This document shows, piece after piece, positions 25,458 to 34,495 of a stretch of 64,000 nucleotides of DNA. The stretch spans positions 992,001 to 1,056,000 of the forward strand of contig CAVXSO010000006.1 of the NCBI GenBank assembly GCA_963764465.1, given 5' to 3'. This DNA comes from JAJXXT01 sp963764465 (GTDB lineage: Bacteria > Pseudomonadota > Alphaproteobacteria > Acetobacterales > Acetobacteraceae). Made by a program: the position numbers and the translations under genes. Position 1 is the first letter of the stretch, and every line of letters begins with the position of its first letter. The notes below the pieces were generated by a model that did no database searches, had not been told where the DNA came from, and was given only the letters and a program-made list of their open reading frames with translations.

Positions 25458-27791
25458 ATGCGGGCGGTGTTCACCGATCGGCTTTTGCGGCGCGCGCTGA
25501 TCGCCATCGCGGCCGGGGGGCTGGCGGCGGGGCTGGCGGCGCTTGGCATCGGCCGCGCGGGCCTCGCGGGGCTGCTGTGGAGCATCACCGTCGCCCCCGT
25601 GGCGCTGGCGCTGCTGGTCTCGATCGTGCGCGACCTGCTGGCGGGGCGGATGGGCGTCGATGTCATCGCGCTGATCTCGATGATCGGGGCGGTGGCGCTG
25701 GGCGAGCCGCTGGCGGGCGCGGTGGTCGCGCTGATGTACGCGGGGGGCATGGCGCTCGAGGACGTGGCGGTGGCGCGGGCGGAGCGGAACCTGCGCTCGC
25801 TCGCGGACCGCGCGCCGAGGATCGCGCACCGCCACGAGGCGGGCGGGCTCGTGGACGTGCCGGTGGAGGCGGTGGCGGTGGGCGAGAAGCTGCTGGTGCG
25901 TGGCGGCGAGATCGTGCCGGTGGACGGCATCGTCGCGAGCGAGCAGGCGGTGCTGGATGAGTCCACGCTGACGGGCGAGGCGATCGCGGTGGTGCGCGCG
26001 CGGGGAAGTGCCGTTGCCAGCGGTGCGGTGAATGCGGGGCCGGCCTTCGACCTGCGGGCGACGATGCTGGCGGCGGAGAGCACCTATGCCGGCATCGTGA
26101 AGATGGTCTCCGCGGCGCAGGCGGCGAAGGCGCCGCTGGTGCGGCTCGCGGATCGTTTCGCGATCGTTTTCCTGCCGGTGACGGTGGTGGTGGCGGTGGC
26201 GGCGTGGCTCGCTTCGGGCGACGCGATGCGGGGGCTCGCGGTGTTCGTCGCGGCGACCCCCTGCCCGCTCATTCTCGCGGCGCCCGTCGCGTTCATCGCC
26301 GGCGTGGCGCAGGCGGCGTGGCGCGGCATCCTGGTCAAGGGCGGCGGCGCGCTGGAGGCGCTGGCGCGGGTGCGGACGGTGATGTTCGACAAGACCGGCA
26401 CGCTGACGCTGGGGGGCGCGCGGCTGCTCTCCATCGAGACGGCGCCGGGGGTGGATGCGCAGGAGGTGCTGGGGCTCGCGGCATCGCTGGAGCAGGCGTC
26501 GCAGCACGTGGTGGCCGCGGTGATCGTGCGCAGTGCGACCGAGCGCGGGATTGCGCTGATGCTGCCGGAGGACGTGCGCGAGACGATGGGCACGGGGCTT
26601 GCCGGCACCATCGGCGGGCGGCGGGTGACGGCGGGCTCCGCGGAGATGATGCCGGCCGCCGCGCGGGGTGCGCCCTGGGCGGTGCGGGCGATGCGGCGGG
26701 CGGCGTGGCGTGCCGCGCTGATCGTGTTCGTTGCGGTCGATCAACGGACGGTGGGCGCGCTGCTGCTGGCCGACGAGCTGCGGCCGGATGCGCCACGGGC
26801 GATCCGCATGCTGCGCGAGGCGGGCGTTGCGCGCGTGCTGATGGTGACGGGCGACCGGGCGGAAACGGCGGAGACGATCGGGGCGGCGCTCGACCTCGAC
26901 CAGGTGCTGGCGGACCGCGTGCCTTCCGACAAGGTGGATGCCGTGCGCTTCGAGCAGAAGCAGCAGGTGACGGCGATGGTGGGCGACGGGATCAACGACG
27001 CGCCGGCGCTGGCGGCGGCGGATGTGGGGATCGCGCTCGGGGCGCGCGGGGCAAGCGCTTCCTCCGAGGCGGCGGATGCGGTGATCCTGGCGGACTCGCT
27101 CGACCGCGTGGGCGAGGCGATCTGGATCGCGCGGCGGGCGCGGCGGATCGCGATGGAGAGCATTGTCGCGGGCATGGGCTTGTCCGGGCTCGCGATGCTG
27201 GCGGCGGCGGTGGGATGGCTCGCGCCGGTGCCGGCGGCGATGGTGCAGGAGGTGATCGACGTGGTCGTGATCCTCAACGCGTTGCGGGCGCTGCGGCCGG
27301 GGCGGGCGCGGCGGCACGCGGCGATCCCCGAGGCGGCGGGGCGGGAGCTGGCGCGCGACCACGCGGCGCTTGCGGTGAGCCTGGAGAAGTTGCGCGGGAT
27401 TGCCGACGCGCTGGACGACGCGGCCGAGCAACAGGCGGGGGCGCTGATCGCGGAGGCGAACGCGCTGGTAAGGCGGAACATCGTGGCGCATGAGCGCGAG
27501 GACGAGGGCGCGGTCCACCGGCTGCTGGAGCGGAGCCGGGTGGACGGGATCAGCCTCGCCGCGGTGAGCCGGGCGCACCGGGAGATCCTGCACCTGGCGC
27601 GGCTGCTCGACCGGCTGGCGGCGGAGCTGGCCCCAGAGCTTGTGGGGGAGCGGGTGGGGGAGCAGGCGGGGCAGCCTGTGGACCGCTACCTCGTGCGGGA
27701 TGCGCAACGGCTGATCGAGTCACTGCTGCAGATCGTGCGGATCCATACGGCGCAGGAGGACGATATCTACCAGGCGTTCGGGGTGGGGTGA
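25458..27791 (+). CDS. P1B-5-type metal-transporting ATPase with C-terminal hemerythrin domain
   Basis: A 777-residue P-type ATPase. TGE (172-174), the membrane metal site TPCP (267-270), DKTGT with the phosphorylated Asp (311-315) and GDGINDAP (509-516) are all present. There is no N-terminal HMA domain, and the HP motif reads HV. After the last helices (to about 610) comes a ~150-residue hemerythrin-like four-helix domain with His/Glu candidates at H635, H678, H707, H763 and E767. TPCP plus hemerythrin defines the P1B-5 group, for which Ni/Fe export has been shown (family knowledge). An AAAGGGG abuts the first ATG, so a GTG three codons later could be the true start. Convergent with the RND gene. 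Confidence 0.9.
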   Translation: MRAVFTDRLLRRALIAIAAGGLAAGLAALGIGRAGLAGLLWSITVAPVALALLVSIVRDLLAGRMGVDVIALISMIGAVALGEPLAGAVVALMYAGGMALEDVAVARAERNLRSLADRAPRIAHRHEAGGLVDVPVEAVAVGEKLLVRGGEIVPVDGIVASEQAVLDESTLTGEAIAVVRARGSAVASGAVNAGPAFDLRATMLAAESTYAGIVKMVSAAQAAKAPLVRLADRFAIVFLPVTVVVAVAAWLASGDAMRGLAVFVAATPCPLILAAPVAFIAGVAQAAWRGILVKGGGALEALARVRTVMFDKTGTLTLGGARLLSIETAPGVDAQEVLGLAASLEQASQHVVAAVIVRSATERGIALMLPEDVRETMGTGLAGTIGGRRVTAGSAEMMPAAARGAPWAVRAMRRAAWRAALIVFVAVDQRTVGALLLADELRPDAPRAIRMLREAGVARVLMVTGDRAETAETIGAALDLDQVLADRVPSDKVDAVRFEQKQQVTAMVGDGINDAPALAAADVGIALGARGASASSEAADAVILADSLDRVGEAIWIARRARRIAMESIVAGMGLSGLAMLAAAVGWLAPVPAAMVQEVIDVVVILNALRALRPGRARRHAAIPEAAGRELARDHAALAVSLEKLRGIADALDDAAEQQAGALIAEANALVRRNIVAHEREDEGAVHRLLERSRVDGISLAAVSRAHREILHLARLLDRLAAELAPELVGERVGEQAGQPVDRYLVRDAQRLIESLLQIVRIHTAQEDDIYQAFGVG

Positions 27792-27806
27792 GCGGCGCCC
27801 TGCCCG

Positions 27807-30800
27807 CTACCCCATGCGGCGGTTCGGGTCGCGCAGGACGACGTAGATCGCGGGGATGACCAGCACCGTGAGCAGCGTCGAGGAGGCGAGGCCGAAGAGC
27901 AGCGAGATGGCGAGGCCCTGGAAGATGGGGTCGGTCAGGATGGTGGCGGCGCCGATCATCGCGGAGAGCGCGGTGAGGAGGATGGGCTTGAAGCGGATGG
28001 CACCGGCATCCAGCAGGATTTCCCGCAGCGTCTTGCCGTGCCCTGCCCCGTGGCGGACGAAATCCACCAGCAGGATGGAGTTGCGCACGATGATGCCGGC
28101 GAGCGCGATGAAGCCGATCATCGAGGTCGCGGTGAAGGGCGCGCCGAACAGCCAGTGGCCGGGGACGATGCCGATCAACGTGAGCGGGATCGGGGTGAGG
28201 ATGACCAGCGGCAGCTTGAAGCTGCCGAACTGGGCGACGACGAGGATGTAGATGCCGAGCAGGGCGATGCCGAATGCCGCACCCATGTCGCGGAAGGTGA
28301 CGTAGGTGATTTCCCACTCGCCGTCCCAGAGCAGCGTGGGGTGGCTCTCGTCCTGGGGCTGGCCGCGGAAGCTGATGGTGGGGCGCGGGAGCGTGCCCCA
28401 GTCGTGGCTGGCGATGGCCTTGTCCACCGCGAGCATGCCGTAGATCGGCGCCTCGAACGCGCCGGCGAGTTCGCCCATCACCATGTCCGCGTAGTGGCCG
28501 TCGCGGCGGAAGAGCACGCGCGAGCCGAGCTCCGTGGTGGCGTGGACGACCTGGCCGAGTTCCACGATGGCGTTGCTGCCGGGGAGCGTGTTGGCGGGCA
28601 CGGGGGTGGAGGCGAGGCGCTGGTTCCAGGTGAGGTCGCGCTTGGGCAGGCCGACGGTGATCTCGATCGGGTCGCGCTCGGCGCCGCGATGCGAGTAGCC
28701 GACGGGGACGCCGCCGAAGAGCGCCTGGATGGTGCTGTAGACGTCGCTCTGTTCGACACCGAAATATTCCAGGCGGTCCTGGTCGATCGAGATGCGCAGG
28801 CGCGGGCGCGGGTGGCCCCAGGAATTGGTGACGTCCACGATGTAGGGGACGGACTTGAAGATCGTCTTCACTTCCTGCGCGACTTCGAGCCGCGACTTGA
28901 CGGTGGGGCCGTAAATCTCGGCGAGCAGGGTGGCGAGGACCGGCGGGCCGGGCGGGGTTTCCACCACCTGGATGGTCGCGCCCTGCGGCAGTTTCAGCGC
29001 GGCGAGGCGGTGGCGCAGGTCGATGGCGATGGCGTGGCTCTCGCGGTTGCGGCTGGACTTGTCCACGAGCTGGATCTGCAGGTCGCCGTCCTCCGGTGTC
29101 TGGCGCATGTAGTAGTGGCGAACCAGGCCGTTGAAGTCGTAGGGCGCGGCGGTGCCGGCATAGGCCTGGATGGTGCGGACTTCCGCGATGCCCTCGGCGA
29201 TGCGGGCGGCGGCGAAGAGGGTGCGCTCGGTGTCTTCGAGCGTGCTGCCCTCCGGCAGGTTCAACTCCACCGCGAGCTCGGATTTGTTGTCGAAGGGCAA
29301 CAGCTTCACCGTGACGTTCTCGGTGTAGAAGAGGACGCAGGCGGCGAGCATGGCGACGACGACGAGGACGAGGAAGGTCCAGGCGCGGGCGCGGGTGCGC
29401 AGCAGCGGTGCCGCGACGGCGCGGTAGAGCCGGCCGAGGCGGTCGTCGCCGTGGTGGCCGAGGTCCTTCTCGATGTTGGGCGCGGTGACGGGGAGGAAGG
29501 CGGCTTCCTCCGCGCGGGCGGCGGCGGAGGGGGTTTCGCGCTCGGGATGCAGCTTGCAGAGCAGCCAGGGGGCGACGACCATGGCGACGAAGAAGGAGAA
29601 CAGCATCGCGGCCGAGGCGTTGGCGGGGATGGGCGCCATGTAGGGGCCCATGAGGCCGGAGACGAAGAGCATCGGCAGCAGGGCGGCGATGACGGTCAGC
29701 GTCGCGACGATGGTGGGGTTGCCGACCTCCGCCACCGCCTCGATCGCGGCCTGCATGCGGGGGCGGCCGTCGTCCATGCGCCAGTGGCGGGCGATGTTCT
29801 CGACGACGACGATGGCGTCGTCCACCAGGATGCCGATGGCGAAGATCAGCGCGAACAGGCTGACGCGGTTGATGGTGTAGCCCATCAGCCAGGATGCGAA
29901 GATGGTGAGCAGGATGGTGGTGGGAATGACGACGAGCGTCACCACCGCCTCCCGCCAGCCCACGGCGAACGCGATCAGCACGACGATGCTGACCGTTGCG
30001 AGGCCGAGATGGAACAGCAGCTCGTTCGCCTTGTCGTTGGCGGACTTCCCGTAGTCGCGCGTGACCTCGACGCGGATGTCCCGCGGGATCAGGTTGCCGC
30101 GCAGCAGGTCGACGCGGCGCAGGATGCTGTCGGCGACGACGACCGCGTTGGTGCCGGCGCGCTTGGCGATCGCCACCGTGGCGGCGGGGACGCGGCTCCA
30201 GCCGGTCTTGGCCGGCGTGAAGTCCCAGACGCGGCTTTCCGTGGTGCTGGCGGCGACGACGATTTTCGCCACGTCGCGCACATAGACCGGGCGGCCGTCG
30301 CGCGTGGTGAGCAGGAGGAGGCCGATGTCGGGCACGCCGAACAGCGTCTGGCCGGCGGCAAGGACGCGCTGCGTGCCCGCGTCGCGCACCGAGCCGGCGA
30401 CGAACTCGTTGTTGGCACCCTGCACCTTGGCGATGAGCTGCTGGAGGGTGACGCCGTAGAGCATCAGTTTTTCAGGATCGGGCTCGACGCGGATCTGCTC
30501 CGGCCCGGTGCCGACGAGGTAGGTGGTGCCGACGTTGTCGACCTTGATCAGCTCCGAGCGGACCTTGCCGGCGAGATCGTAGAGGCTTTGCGCGTTCCAG
30601 CGCGCGGCGGCGGCGGGCTGGGGGGAGAGGGTGAGGGTGACGACCGCGACGTCGTTGATGCCATGGCCGACGACCAGGGGCTTCGGGATGCCGAGGGGGA
30701 TCTTGTCGAGGTTGGCGTTGATCTTGTCGTCCACGCGCAGGACGGCGCTGTCCTCGTTGGTGCCGACATCGAAACGAGCGGTGACGACGACGGAATCGTC

Positions 30801-31070
30801 CTGGGTCTGGCTGTAGACGTGCTCGACGCCGGGGATGGCCTTGACGATGGCCTCCAGCGGCTTGGTGACGAGTTCCACCGCGTCGGCCGCGCGCAGGCCG
30901 TTGGCGGCGACCATGATGTCCACCATCGGCACGCTGATCTGCGGATCTTCCTCGCGCGGGATGGTGAGGAGCGCCACCATGCCGGCGGCCAGCGCCGCGA
31001 GGAGGAAGAGCGGCGTGAGCGGCGAGCGGATCGAGGCCCGGGTCAGGCGCCCGGAAAGGCCGAGGTTCAT
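27807..31070 (-). CDS. RND efflux transporter permease subunit (AcrB/HAE1-like)
   Basis: Proton-driven inner-membrane pump of 1087 residues, the usual RND length. It has TM1 near the N-terminus (LTPLFLLAALAAGMVALLTIPREEDPQISVP), two large periplasmic loops and twelve predicted helices. The TM4 segment includes GILVDDAIVVVENIARH, with the paired Asp residues needed for proton relay. Porter-domain features such as IPGVEHVYSQTQDDSVVV are visible. It lies 12 bp after the adaptor gene in one operon with a rhodanese. No TolC-like outer-membrane factor is encoded here. The pump's substrate is unknown; the neighbourhood suggests sulfur compounds or metals, but that is only inference. Confidence 0.93.
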   Translation of the reverse strand: MNLGLSGRLTRASIRSPLTPLFLLAALAAGMVALLTIPREEDPQISVPMVDIMVAANGLRAADAVELVTKPLEAIVKAIPGVEHVYSQTQDDSVVVTARFDVGTNEDSAVLRVDDKINANLDKIPLGIPKPLVVGHGINDVAVVTLTLSPQPAAAARWNAQSLYDLAGKVRSELIKVDNVGTTYLVGTGPEQIRVEPDPEKLMLYGVTLQQLIAKVQGANNEFVAGSVRDAGTQRVLAAGQTLFGVPDIGLLLLTTRDGRPVYVRDVAKIVVAASTTESRVWDFTPAKTGWSRVPAATVAIAKRAGTNAVVVADSILRRVDLLRGNLIPRDIRVEVTRDYGKSANDKANELLFHLGLATVSIVVLIAFAVGWREAVVTLVVIPTTILLTIFASWLMGYTINRVSLFALIFAIGILVDDAIVVVENIARHWRMDDGRPRMQAAIEAVAEVGNPTIVATLTVIAALLPMLFVSGLMGPYMAPIPANASAAMLFSFFVAMVVAPWLLCKLHPERETPSAAARAEEAAFLPVTAPNIEKDLGHHGDDRLGRLYRAVAAPLLRTRARAWTFLVLVVVAMLAACVLFYTENVTVKLLPFDNKSELAVELNLPEGSTLEDTERTLFAAARIAEGIAEVRTIQAYAGTAAPYDFNGLVRHYYMRQTPEDGDLQIQLVDKSSRNRESHAIAIDLRHRLAALKLPQGATIQVVETPPGPPVLATLLAEIYGPTVKSRLEVAQEVKTIFKSVPYIVDVTNSWGHPRPRLRISIDQDRLEYFGVEQSDVYSTIQALFGGVPVGYSHRGAERDPIEITVGLPKRDLTWNQRLASTPVPANTLPGSNAIVELGQVVHATTELGSRVLFRRDGHYADMVMGELAGAFEAPIYGMLAVDKAIASHDWGTLPRPTISFRGQPQDESHPTLLWDGEWEITYVTFRDMGAAFGIALLGIYILVVAQFGSFKLPLVILTPIPLTLIGIVPGHWLFGAPFTATSMIGFIALAGIIVRNSILLVDFVRHGAGHGKTLREILLDAGAIRFKPILLTALSAMIGAATILTDPIFQGLAISLLFGLASSTLLTVLVIPAIYVVLRDPNRRMG

Positions 31071-31082
31071 GGCGGGGTCCGT

Positions 31083-32075
31083 TCAGGGATGGACCAGGAT
31101 GTCGCCGTCGTGCACGCCGGAGAGGATCTCGAGCCCGTTGGGGAGCGAGGGCGTGGGGCGTGGCCCGCCGCGCTGGATGGGGATGGTCACGACCTCCCCG
31201 CCAGGCTCGCGGCGGCGCACGTAGTCGAGGCCGAAGCGGGTTTCGACGAAGTCCCCGGGGATGACGTAGCCGGGGCGCGTGCCGGCGCTGATCCAGACCA
31301 GGACGCGGTCGCCCACGAAATAATCGCCGAGATCGGGGAGCTTGGCGTCGGCCACGACGCGGCCGCCCTGGATCTGCGGGTAGACGAGGGTGATGGTGCC
31401 GGTGGCGCCGACCTTGGCGCCGAGCTGCTGGGCGGCGACGCGGACGGTGTCGCCGGCGCGCAGGTAGAGCGCGTGCTCCTCCGGGATCTGCAGGCGCAGG
31501 AGGAAGGGTTCCTCGCCGACGGTCGCCACCGTGTCGCCGTTGAGGACGACGGAGCCGGCGGTGAGCGGGACGGTGAGGACGCGGCCATCCACGGGGGCGA
31601 GGACCTGGCCCTCGTCGAGGTTCTGCTGGGCGGAGGCGCGCTGGGCGATCTGCGAGCGCAGCGCCGCCTCCGCGACGTTCACCGCGGTCTGCGCCTGGTC
31701 CACCGTGGCGCGCGGGCCGGCGCCCTGGCGGAACAGCGTCTGGGCGCGGGTGAGGTCGATCCCGGCCTGGGCGAGCGTGGATTGCAGGCCGGCGATCTGC
31801 GCATCCAGCGCGCGGATCTGCAGCAGGAGTTTTTCGTCCGCGACCACGGCGATGACCTGGCCGGACTTCACCGCGTCCCCCTGGCGCACGGAGAGGCTGG
31901 CGATGGTGCCGCCGATGCGGGTGCGCGCGGGCACGACGTTCGGGCTTTCCACCGTCGCGAACACGGATTTCTCGTCGGTGAGACGGGCTTCGTGCACCGC
32001 GAAGGTGGTCTGCGCGATCGCCGTTGCGGGCATGGCGAGCAGCAGCAGCGCGGCGGCGATGGTGGAGAGGCGCAT
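31083..32075 (-). CDS. Periplasmic adaptor (HlyD/MFP-type) of the RND pump
   Basis: A 330-residue membrane-fusion protein with a signal peptide (LSTIAAALLLLAMPATAIA). Features in order are a lipoyl half-motif (GGTIASLSVRQGDAVKSGQVIAVV), an alpha-helical hairpin (LLLQIRALDAQIAGLQSTLAQAGIDL through AQRASAQQNL), the second lipoyl half (EGQVLAPVDGRVLTVPLTAGS) and beta-barrel sequences. No lipobox Cys is seen, so it is probably a periplasmic rather than lipid-anchored form. It should bridge the RND protein to an outer-membrane channel. It begins 17 bp after the rhodanese stop, implying co-transcription. Confidence 0.92.
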   Translation of the reverse strand: MRLSTIAAALLLLAMPATAIAQTTFAVHEARLTDEKSVFATVESPNVVPARTRIGGTIASLSVRQGDAVKSGQVIAVVADEKLLLQIRALDAQIAGLQSTLAQAGIDLTRAQTLFRQGAGPRATVDQAQTAVNVAEAALRSQIAQRASAQQNLDEGQVLAPVDGRVLTVPLTAGSVVLNGDTVATVGEEPFLLRLQIPEEHALYLRAGDTVRVAAQQLGAKVGATGTITLVYPQIQGGRVVADAKLPDLGDYFVGDRVLVWISAGTRPGYVIPGDFVETRFGLDYVRRREPGGEVVTIPIQRGGPRPTPSLPNGLEILSGVHDGDILVHP

Positions 32076-32092
32076 CGGGGGAACCCTGGTGG

Positions 32093-32446
32093 TCAGCGCT
32101 TGTCGATGACGGCGCCGGTCGCGGGGTCGAGCTTCACCACGGGCAGGCCCGCCTGCTTCCAGGCCTGGATGCCGCCGGCCATGTGCGTGTCCACCGCGAC
32201 ATGGGCGTCGTGGCAGCGCTGGATGGCCATCGCGGAGCGCTTGCCGGAGCCGCAGTGCAGCACGATCCGGCGCGTGTCCTGCGGCAGCATCCGCGGGTCG
32301 AAGGTGGAGAGCGGGAAGAGCAGCGCGCCGTGGATGCGGTCCGCCGCGTATTCCGCGGGCTCGCGCACGTCGATGAGCGTGATCGCGTGGTGCTTGAGCG
32401 CGTCCGCGACGGCGGCGGGGGTCATTTCCTTGATGGCTGTGCTCAT
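32093..32446 (-). CDS. Single-domain rhodanese-like sulfurtransferase
   Basis: Cytosolic rhodanese of 117 residues. It has LIDVREPAEYAADRIHGAL at residues 24-42 and the active-site loop CGSGKRS with Cys65. It carries sulfane sulfur as a Cys persulfide and passes it to acceptors. It is the first gene of the operon with the adaptor and RND pump, and stands close to an ArsR-type regulator with two sulfur-sensing-type cysteines and an SQR gene, which suits a role in persulfide handling. A perfect 24 bp palindrome with an FNR-like core lies 77 bp upstream of its start codon. Confidence 0.92.
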   Translation of the reverse strand: MSTAIKEMTPAAVADALKHHAITLIDVREPAEYAADRIHGALLFPLSTFDPRMLPQDTRRIVLHCGSGKRSAMAIQRCHDAHVAVDTHMAGGIQAWKQAGLPVVKLDPATGAVIDKR

Positions 32447-32522
32447 GGCGTTGCTCCTTTTGGCGCTGGGTGCGTGGTGGGGCCGCCTGGCGTGCGGCGG
32501 AGAATGGCAGGGACGCGCGCGT

Positions 32523-32546
32523 CCGCCTTGATCCGGATCAAGGCGG
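32523..32546. promoter_or_regulatory. 24 bp perfect palindrome with FNR/DNR-like core
   Basis: The core TTGATCCGGATCAA (32528-32541) fits TTGAT-N4-ATCAA, the consensus of FNR/DNR/CRP-family regulators, and the symmetry extends to CCGCC and GGCGG on the two sides. It sits between the rhodanese operon and the ArsR-type gene. Function is inferred from consensus only. Confidence 0.6.
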
Positions 32547-32576
32547 GCGGGGGCGCGAGGGACGAAACTGGCCCCG

Positions 32577-33065
32577 TCATCGTTTCAGGTCCTTGATTAG
32601 CGGTGGGGCCTGGCGGCGGGGCTTCGCGGCTGGCGTCACGGGTTTTTGCGGCAACTCGCACAGGGTGCTGGGTTTGCAGAACACCTCGAACAGCGTTTCG
32701 AGAACGCGCGCGGCGGGTTCGCTCGCGATGGCGTACCAGATGGTCTGCGCGTCGCGGCGGGTGCGCACGAGGCCATCCTTTCGCAGCAGCGAGAGGTGCT
32801 GGGAGACGGTCGAGTCCCGCAGGCCGAGGAAGACGGCGAGCTCGCCGACCGAGCGCTCGGCGCCCGCGAGCTGGCAGAGGATGAGCAGCCGGTGGCGGTT
32901 GCCGAGCGACTTCAGCAGTTCGCTTGCGCGGTCGGCCGCGTCCAGCATCGCCGTCGGGTCCAGCGGCGCCCTTGCGGGGGCGCCAGCTTTCGCGTGCGGG
33001 CCGGGTTTCGCGGGGGCGCGGGGCTTCGCTGCGGGCGTGGGGGCGGGCGTGGGGGCGGGCTTCAT
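32577..33065 (-). CDS. ArsR/SmtB-family repressor, BigR/SqrR-like persulfide sensor
   Basis: A 162-residue winged-helix regulator. A Pro/Ala/Lys-rich extension of about 35 residues, with 12 bp repeats in the DNA, precedes the core (residues 45-135). DNA-recognition helix: DSTVSQHLSLLRKDG. Cys64 (in LLILCQLAG) and Cys130 (in LFEVFCKPS) fall where BigR and SqrR have the pair that links through polysulfide and releases DNA (family knowledge); Cys136 is extra. It faces the SQR-thioredoxin-cydABX genes and lies upstream of the rhodanese operon on the same strand, so it can be expected to control one or both. An imperfect dyad lies 15 bp before its start. Confidence 0.88.
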   Translation of the reverse strand: MKPAPTPAPTPAAKPRAPAKPGPHAKAGAPARAPLDPTAMLDAADRASELLKSLGNRHRLLILCQLAGAERSVGELAVFLGLRDSTVSQHLSLLRKDGLVRTRRDAQTIWYAIASEPAARVLETLFEVFCKPSTLCELPQKPVTPAAKPRRQAPPLIKDLKR

Positions 33066-33079
33066 GGCTTTGTTATTGC

Positions 33080-33103
33080 GTATCTACGAACTTACGAATA
33101 TAC
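33080..33103. promoter_or_regulatory. Imperfect dyad, candidate operator of the BigR/SqrR-like repressor
   Basis: GTATCTACGAA and TACGAATATAC with a 2 bp centre match as an inverted repeat at 8 of 11 positions. It is the AT-richest part of the gap between the repressor and the SQR gene and starts 15 bp before the repressor's start, as expected for autoregulation. Confidence 0.5.
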
Positions 33104-33194
33104 AGTCAAGCAGAGATCAGCAGGCTGGCGCGCTCGGTCGCGGTTGTCACCCCCGCGCGCGCGGGCCGGGCGAAGGCATCGGGTGGAGGAACGA

Positions 33195-34481
33195 ATGAGC
33201 GAGATCGTGGTGCTGGGCGCGGGGCTCGGCGGGACGTTGATGGCCTACGAGATGCTGGACCAGGTGCGCCCGGGGGACCGGGTGACGCTGATCGGGCAGG
33301 AAAAGATGTACCATTTCGTGCCCTCCAACCCGTGGGTGGCGGTGGGGTGGCGCGAGCGCAAGGATATCGAGGCCGACCTCGCCGGGGTGATGGCGAAGAA
33401 GGGCGTGCGGTTCCTCACGCAGGGGGCGAAGCGGCTGCACCCGGCGGAGAAGCGCCTCGAGATGATGGATGGCAGCGACGTCGCGTACGACTACCTGGTG
33501 ATCGCGACCGGGCCGGACCTCGCCTTCGACGAGATCGAGGGGCTGGGGCCCGTGGGGCATACGCAGTCGATCTGCCATGTGGACCATGCCGAGCGGGCGC
33601 GCGTGGCGTTCGAGGCGTTCTGCAAGCAGCCGGGGCCGGTCGTCGTGGGCGCGGTGCAGGGCGCGTCGTGCTTCGGGCCGGCATACGAGTTCGCCTACAT
33701 CCTCGACACGGAGCTGAGGAAGCGGAAGATCCGCGACAAGGTGAAGATGACGTTCGTCACGCCGGAGCCGTATATCGGGCATCTCGGGCTCGACGGCGTG
33801 GGCGACACCAAGGGGCTGATGGAGAGCGAGTTCCGCAACCGCCATATCGGCTGGATCACCAACGCGAAAGTGAAGCGCGTGGAGGATGGCAGCATGGTGG
33901 TGGAGGAGTGCGGCGAGGACGGGGCGCCGAAGCGCGAGCATACCCTGCCCTTCGGGTTCTCCATGATGCTGCCGGGGTTCCGCGGCGTCGCGGCGCTGCG
34001 GGGGGTGGAGGGCGTGGTGAATCCGCGCGGCTTCGTGCTGATCGACGAATACCAGCGCAACCCCACCTACCCCGAGATCTTCGGCGTGGGCGTGTGCGTG
34101 GCGATCCCGCCGGTGGGGCCGACGCCGGTGCCGGTGGGAACGCCGAAGACCGGGTTCATGATCGAATCCATGGTGACGGCGACGGCGCACAATATCGGCG
34201 CCGCGCTGCGCGGCGAGCGGGCGAAGGCGCGGGCGACGTGGAACGCGATCTGCCTCGCCGATTTCGGCGATGGGGGGGTCGCGTTCGTGGCACAGCCGCA
34301 GATCCCGCCGCGCAACGTGAACTGGTCCGCGAAGGGCGCCTGGGTTCACCTCGCGAAGGTGGCGTTCGAGAAATATTTCCTGCGCAAGATGCGCGCGGGG
34401 ACGAGCGAGCCGTTCTACGAGAGCTTCATGCTGAAGCAGCTCGACATCCAGAAGCTGAAGACGCCCCAGATGGATGCCTGA
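33195..34481 (+). CDS. sqr: Sulfide:quinone oxidoreductase-like flavoprotein
   Basis: FAD-dependent peripheral membrane enzyme of 428 residues that oxidises sulfide to sulfane sulfur and reduces ubiquinone. The FAD-binding motif is IVVLGAGLGG at residues 4-13; a second nucleotide segment is LVIATGPDL. Cysteines at 127, 159 (in VQGASCFGPAYEFA) and 301 (in GVGVCVAIPP) correspond to the three functional cysteines of characterised SQR enzymes. C-terminal amphipathic residues (VHLAKVAFEKYFLRKMR) fit membrane attachment. The ATG follows GGAGGAACGA. Thioredoxin, DUF2892 and bd oxidase genes follow on the same strand. Flavocytochrome-type alternatives are less likely because no cytochrome partner is nearby. 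Confidence 0.87.
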   Translation: MSEIVVLGAGLGGTLMAYEMLDQVRPGDRVTLIGQEKMYHFVPSNPWVAVGWRERKDIEADLAGVMAKKGVRFLTQGAKRLHPAEKRLEMMDGSDVAYDYLVIATGPDLAFDEIEGLGPVGHTQSICHVDHAERARVAFEAFCKQPGPVVVGAVQGASCFGPAYEFAYILDTELRKRKIRDKVKMTFVTPEPYIGHLGLDGVGDTKGLMESEFRNRHIGWITNAKVKRVEDGSMVVEECGEDGAPKREHTLPFGFSMMLPGFRGVAALRGVEGVVNPRGFVLIDEYQRNPTYPEIFGVGVCVAIPPVGPTPVPVGTPKTGFMIESMVTATAHNIGAALRGERAKARATWNAICLADFGDGGVAFVAQPQIPPRNVNWSAKGAWVHLAKVAFEKYFLRKMRAGTSEPFYESFMLKQLDIQKLKTPQMDA

Positions 34482-34495
34482 GAGGTGGCCGTGCG

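Noticed and set aside
28038..32531. Open frame of 1497 codons on the plus strand over the RND operon
   Set aside because: Antisense to RND, adaptor and rhodanese genes that have clear motifs; no domain or signal is seen in it.
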